This document shows positions 51,581-53,922 of a DNA stretch of 53,922 nucleotides, one piece after another. This DNA is from Candidatus Omnitrophota bacterium. Its GTDB lineage: Bacteria > Omnitrophota > Omnitrophia > Omnitrophales > Aquincolibacteriaceae. Position 1 is the first letter of the stretch. Every line of letters starts with the position of its first letter. Under the pieces are notes generated by a model, which saw only the letters and a list, made by a program, of their open reading frames with translations, did no database searches and was not told where the DNA came from. Location: positions 1-53,922 of the forward strand of contig CAISGE010000073.1 in NCBI GenBank assembly GCA_903884815.1, written 5' to 3'. The translations under genes were made by a program, and so were the position numbers.

Positions 51581-51642
51581 TACGGCGTACGGAGTATGGC
51601 GCAATAAGTTTTTCGCCGTACGCCTTACACCGTGCTCCGTAC
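51580..51642 (+). repeat. Heptamer repeat, family A copy 6
   Basis: The left arm is GTACGGC GTACGGA GTATGGC (51580-51600). The right arm is GCCGTAC GCCTTAC then ACCGTGC TCCGTAC (51615-51642). It begins on the last base of the NUDIX stop codon and ends a few bases before the TTGGAG ribosome-binding site of the next gene. Confidence 0.85.
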
Positions 51643-51655
51643 ATTGGAGTTCTCT

Positions 51656-52060
51656 ATGGCCGACATTACGATCTATCAAAAACCAACCTGCACCACCTGC
51701 AAAGAGGTTTATCAGGCGCTGAAAGAAGCCGGCGTTGACTTTGATGCCGTGGATTATTTTACCGATCCCATCCCCAAAGCGAAACTGAAGGAGCTTATTC
51801 AGAAGATCGGTCTTCCGGTCGAGGAACTGATCCGGAAAAAAGACCAGCTTTTCGGGGACCTGCGGCTCGGCGAAAAGAAACTGACCGAAGGCCAGTGGTT
51901 GGATCTTTTGGCCATCTATCCCGACCTTCTCCAACGACCGATCGTGGAAAAAGGCGAAAAGGCCATCGTTGCTCGCCCCGCCCGGAAGATCCGGGAATTT
52001 TTAATTGTCGCGGAAACCGTCGCGCCGGAAACTCCCAAGGCAGTGAATCCTTCCGCCTGA
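51656..52060 (+). CDS. ArsC/Spx-family thioredoxin-fold protein
   Basis: The 134-residue protein opens ITIYQKPTCTTCKEVYQALK (~4-23), with a C-x-x-C pair at the position of the ArsC/Spx/YffB redox cysteine. DYFTDPIPKAKLKELIQKIG and, near the end, RPIVEKGEKAIVARPARKI follow, the latter resembling the R-P-I/L-V element of ArsC-family proteins. It may be an arsenate reductase or a Spx-like regulator; no ars genes are nearby, so a general glutaredoxin-like role is equally likely. ATG 51656 follows TTGGAG. Confidence 0.85.
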   Translation: MADITIYQKPTCTTCKEVYQALKEAGVDFDAVDYFTDPIPKAKLKELIQKIGLPVEELIRKKDQLFGDLRLGEKKLTEGQWLDLLAIYPDLLQRPIVEKGEKAIVARPARKIREFLIVAETVAPETPKAVNPSA

Positions 52061-52341
52061 AATCATGGAGGGGAAACTGGATCGCGGACTTTTGTTTCAT
52101 TCTCAGAATTATTAGGCGCTAAAGGATTCTGAAATAGGTCCGAAGGAAAGAGAAGCCTTGATTGTCTAAGGTCCAGAGGTGGCTTGGGGCCGGTGCAGGA
52201 AAGGGTTGAAGCATCCAAGGAAATGTGGGGGCGTGTCAATGTCTTCGTGGGATTCCACGGCCCTCAGTGATTTTTTAACTACGATATTTGCCGTGATCGA
52301 AGAACTGATGCGTTGCGCGGCGGAGTGATAGAGGAGGGGCT
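52061..52341 (+). other. Intergenic stretch without recognisable gene
   Basis: About 280 bases between the ArsC-like and YwqK-like genes. I see no ORF with coding character, no strong hairpin terminator and no repeat of the families described here. It ends in GAGGAGGGG, a strong ribosome-binding site for the ATG at 52342. Confidence 0.5.
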
Positions 52342-52863
52342 ATGGTCATAGAAGTCAAAAAAGAGTTTTATTCGAATGGAAAATTAAAATGGGAAAGACC
52401 CTACAACGGCGATAATCTCGAGGGGATATGTCTGCTACATTATGAAAGCGGGCAATTATGGAAGGAAGAACCTTACAAGCACGGAAAGCTTGAGGGGCTC
52501 TCAAAGTGGTATTACGAAAGCGGGAAGATTGGTGAGGAGAGGGTTTACAAGAAAGGGCTTGCTGAGGGGCCATCCAAGTGGTTTTTTGAAAATGGACAAA
52601 TAAGGAAAGAGGGGATTTACAGCAAGGGCCTTCCCGAGGGAGTGATCAAGTGGTATTTCGAGGACGGGAAATTATGGAAAGAAGAACCTTTTAAAAACGG
52701 AAGGCTCGAGGGGATCTTTAAGCATTATTATCCAAGCGGGAAAATATGGAAAGAAGAGTCCTATAAGAACGGTGAGCTTGACGGGACAACTCGGGGCTAT
52801 AAGGAGGATGGGTCATTAGCGGTCGAGATGGTTTTCAAAAAAGGCGCCCCCGTGGAAAAATGA
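52342..52863 (+). CDS. YwqK/MORN_2-type repeat protein
   Basis: The 173-residue protein consists almost entirely of seven tandem repeats of about 23-24 residues, with the consensus Y-x-x-G-K-x-x-K-E-x-x-Y-K-x-G-x-x-E-G-x-x-K (for example YESGKIGEERVYKKG). These are MORN-variant repeats as in the YwqK family, some members of which are annotated as antitoxins. No signal peptide or toxin gene is adjacent, so I do not assign an antitoxin role. The repeats form a curled beta sheet that usually binds lipids or proteins. The start is well marked by GAGGAGGGG. Confidence 0.88.
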   Translation: MVIEVKKEFYSNGKLKWERPYNGDNLEGICLLHYESGQLWKEEPYKHGKLEGLSKWYYESGKIGEERVYKKGLAEGPSKWFFENGQIRKEGIYSKGLPEGVIKWYFEDGKLWKEEPFKNGRLEGIFKHYYPSGKIWKEESYKNGELDGTTRGYKEDGSLAVEMVFKKGAPVEK

Positions 52864-52933
52864 TCGAGGGTTCTTCATTTTAAAGAGGTGAGAAACTAAG
52901 CCGTAAAGATCCCGCCCCCTACGACGCCCCTTT

Positions 52934-53130
52934 GGCGCCATGATTCTCCTTAATAAAAAATCAAAAGAAATCACGACTGTCCTGATTTCCGATTTTGAAA
53001 ATAATAATGAAAGTCAGGGCGTCATGATTCTCATTAATAATAAATCAATAGAAATCATGACAGTCCAAGTCCCCTTTAATTGAATCAAAGTAAAGACATG
53101 GGCGTCACGATTCTCTCGTATAAAAAACGG
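52934..53130 (+). repeat. Three-copy tandem array of ~83-bp palindromic units
   Basis: Units start at 52934, 53018 and 53101 with GGCG[CT]CA[TC]GATTCTC. The first two share ~50 nt at high identity, ending AAATCA[CT]GAC[TA]GTCC. Within each, GTCATGATT and AATCATGAC (copy 2) form 9-bp inverted arms about 22 nt apart; copy 1 has one change in each arm. The third copy is truncated. The ~32 nt between units are only weakly alike. Confidence 0.75.
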
Positions 53131-53155
53131 GGGCATCCCAGCGAGAGAGTCGAGG

Positions 53156-53184
53156 TTGCTCGGCCGTGTTTTTTTAGCTACAAT
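53156..53184 (+). promoter_or_regulatory. Candidate promoter of the Bax-inhibitor-like gene
   Basis: TTGCTC (53156-53161), a 17-bp spacer and TACAAT (53179-53184). The -10 is strong and the -35 weak. The AAAGGAGG ribosome-binding site (about 53204-53211) and ATG 53218 follow at suitable distances. Confidence 0.45.
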
Positions 53185-53217
53185 GCTCTCTCACAATACC
53201 CCTAAAGGAGGACTGCT

Positions 53218-53904
53218 ATGGATGACCCCAAGAACCAGCCTTTTTCATATTCGCAGGATGCCATTTTCTCGAATTTCATGCAACGCGTTTATCAGTGGAT
53301 GGCCATGGGTCTTGCGCTGACGGGCCTCGCCGCTCTCGTAACGGCCGGGAATATGCCACTCCTCCGCTTTCTGGCCCAAGGCGGCATGTTGGTTTTCTTT
53401 CTTGCTGAGTTCGGACTGGTCATCTGGCTTACTCGGAGTCTCCAAAAGATCTCGGCTCAGGCGGCGACGATCGGCTTTCTGGTTTTTTCCGTCATAAACG
53501 GCGTGACGCTCTCGAGCATTTTTCGCGTTTACACCGCGGCTTCGATCTCCTCCACCTTTTTTATCACGGCAATGACATTCGCGGGCGTGAGCATGTACGG
53601 CTGGATGACGAAGCAGGATCTGACCTCTATCGGGAGTTTCTGCGGCATGGCCCTCTGGGGCGTGATCGTGGCGAGCGTTGTGAACATCTTCTTTCACTCG
53701 CCTGTTTTTCAGTGGGGCGTTTCTTATTGCGGCGTCGCGGTTTTTATCGGTCTGACGGCCTATGACACGCAGAGGCTCAAGGGCATTCATGAAAGCGTGC
53801 CGGACGCGTCGGAGCAGCTTGCGATCGTCGGCGCGCTGATGCTCTATCTCGATTTTATTAACATGTTCTTGTTTTTACTGCAGATCTTCAACCGCAGACG
53901 GTAA
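53218..53904 (+). CDS. Bax inhibitor-1/YccA family membrane protein
   Basis: The 228-residue protein has seven hydrophobic segments after a short cytoplasmic start. Family landmarks are FMQRVYQWMAMGLALTGLAA (~20-39), FLVFSVINGVTLSSIF (~88), and the conserved ending TAYDTQRLKGI with the paired Asp of the pH/Ca2+ sensor, followed by GALMLYLDFINMFLFLLQI. BI-1/YccA proteins are inner-membrane, calcium-leak-like channels or FtsH modulators. The length is normal and the AAAGGAGG ribosome-binding site is ideal. The gene is complete, ending 18 bases before the window edge. Confidence 0.93.
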   Translation: MDDPKNQPFSYSQDAIFSNFMQRVYQWMAMGLALTGLAALVTAGNMPLLRFLAQGGMLVFFLAEFGLVIWLTRSLQKISAQAATIGFLVFSVINGVTLSSIFRVYTAASISSTFFITAMTFAGVSMYGWMTKQDLTSIGSFCGMALWGVIVASVVNIFFHSPVFQWGVSYCGVAVFIGLTAYDTQRLKGIHESVPDASEQLAIVGALMLYLDFINMFLFLLQIFNRRR

Positions 53905-53922
53905 TCACGAAAATTTCCTGAG

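Larger units (their letters stand above)
52864..53217 (+). other. Gene-free region carrying a tandem palindrome array and a promoter
   Basis: About 354 bases lie between the YwqK-like and Bax-inhibitor-like genes. The only structures seen are the ~83-bp-period palindromic repeat (52934-53130), a short A/T-rich interval, and the candidate promoter and AAAGGAGG ribosome-binding site of the next gene. No coding frame is evident. Confidence 0.6.

Noticed and set aside
52342..52863. YwqK-like gene as an antitoxin of a toxin-antitoxin pair
   Set aside because: No toxin-like gene is adjacent; the repeats only support a MORN-type fold.
52934..53130. Regular repeats with spacers, possibly a CRISPR array
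   Set aside because: Only three units, the repeats are ~50 nt and vary between copies, spacers resemble each other weakly, and no cas genes are present.

Overview
The window looks like a chromosomal segment from a Gram-negative, uncultured-lineage bacterium, most likely Omnitrophota (formerly OP3). That placement is inference. It rests on a 6,708-residue secreted giant protein, abundant short palindromic repeats, futalosine-pathway menaquinone synthesis (mqnD), a two-subunit transketolase, and a large surface-glycan locus with GDP-deoxyhexose synthesis. The 23S fragment at the left edge would settle it.

Layout. 1-470: 3' end of 23S rRNA and a 5S gene, followed by three look-alike tail-plus-terminator units (to about 741). 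813-3128: small housekeeping genes (tandem ACT protein, a membrane protein, exonuclease III, an SRPBCC protein). 3188-25788: a divergent pair of secreted proteins that share a TIKI/ChaN-like N-terminal domain. The minus-strand one is about 730 aa. The plus-strand one is an uninterrupted 20.1-kb ORF carrying, in order, TIKI-like, YvcK/CofD-like, hexokinase-like, HEAT-like, GDP-hexose-phosphorylase (VTC2/HIT)-like, glucan-phosphorylase (GT35)-like, kinase-like and HAD-like modules. These are separated by linkers with a recurring R-[STA]-E-x-R motif. 25.8-29.5 kb: mqnD, a conserved hypothetical, a GIY-YIG nuclease, a PQ-loop-like membrane protein and an M24 peptidase, all crowded with palindromic repeats. 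29.6-47.2 kb: a surface polysaccharide/glycoprotein locus (flippase, methyltransferases, NeuD/PglD-like acyltransferase, DegT aminotransferase, several GT2s, a GT4, two GT-C-like membrane proteins, gmd, fcl, rmd, a DPM1-like GT2 with DUF2304). The left part, about 29.7-34.5 kb, is visibly more A/T-rich than its flanks. 47.3-53.9 kb: split transketolase, a gamma-glutamyltransferase-family protein that lacks its catalytic residues, NUDIX hydrolase, ArsC/Spx-like protein, MORN/YwqK repeat protein, a tandem palindrome array and a Bax-inhibitor-1 family protein.

The strongest undescribed signals are two. (1) The giant secreted multi-domain protein gathers sugar-phosphate enzyme folds, some with lost catalytic residues, joined by RSExR linkers. 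(2) A class of dispersed inverted repeats has arms built from about four tandem heptamers each. At least four heptamer families share this architecture: GTACGGC, CAACGCA, GTTTGGA and GGGACTC types. They occur between genes, flank single genes (mqnD, GIY-YIG nuclease) and lie in frame inside coding sequences (giant ORF, mqnD, the GGT signal peptide). All functional statements derive from reading motifs by eye; no searches were run.
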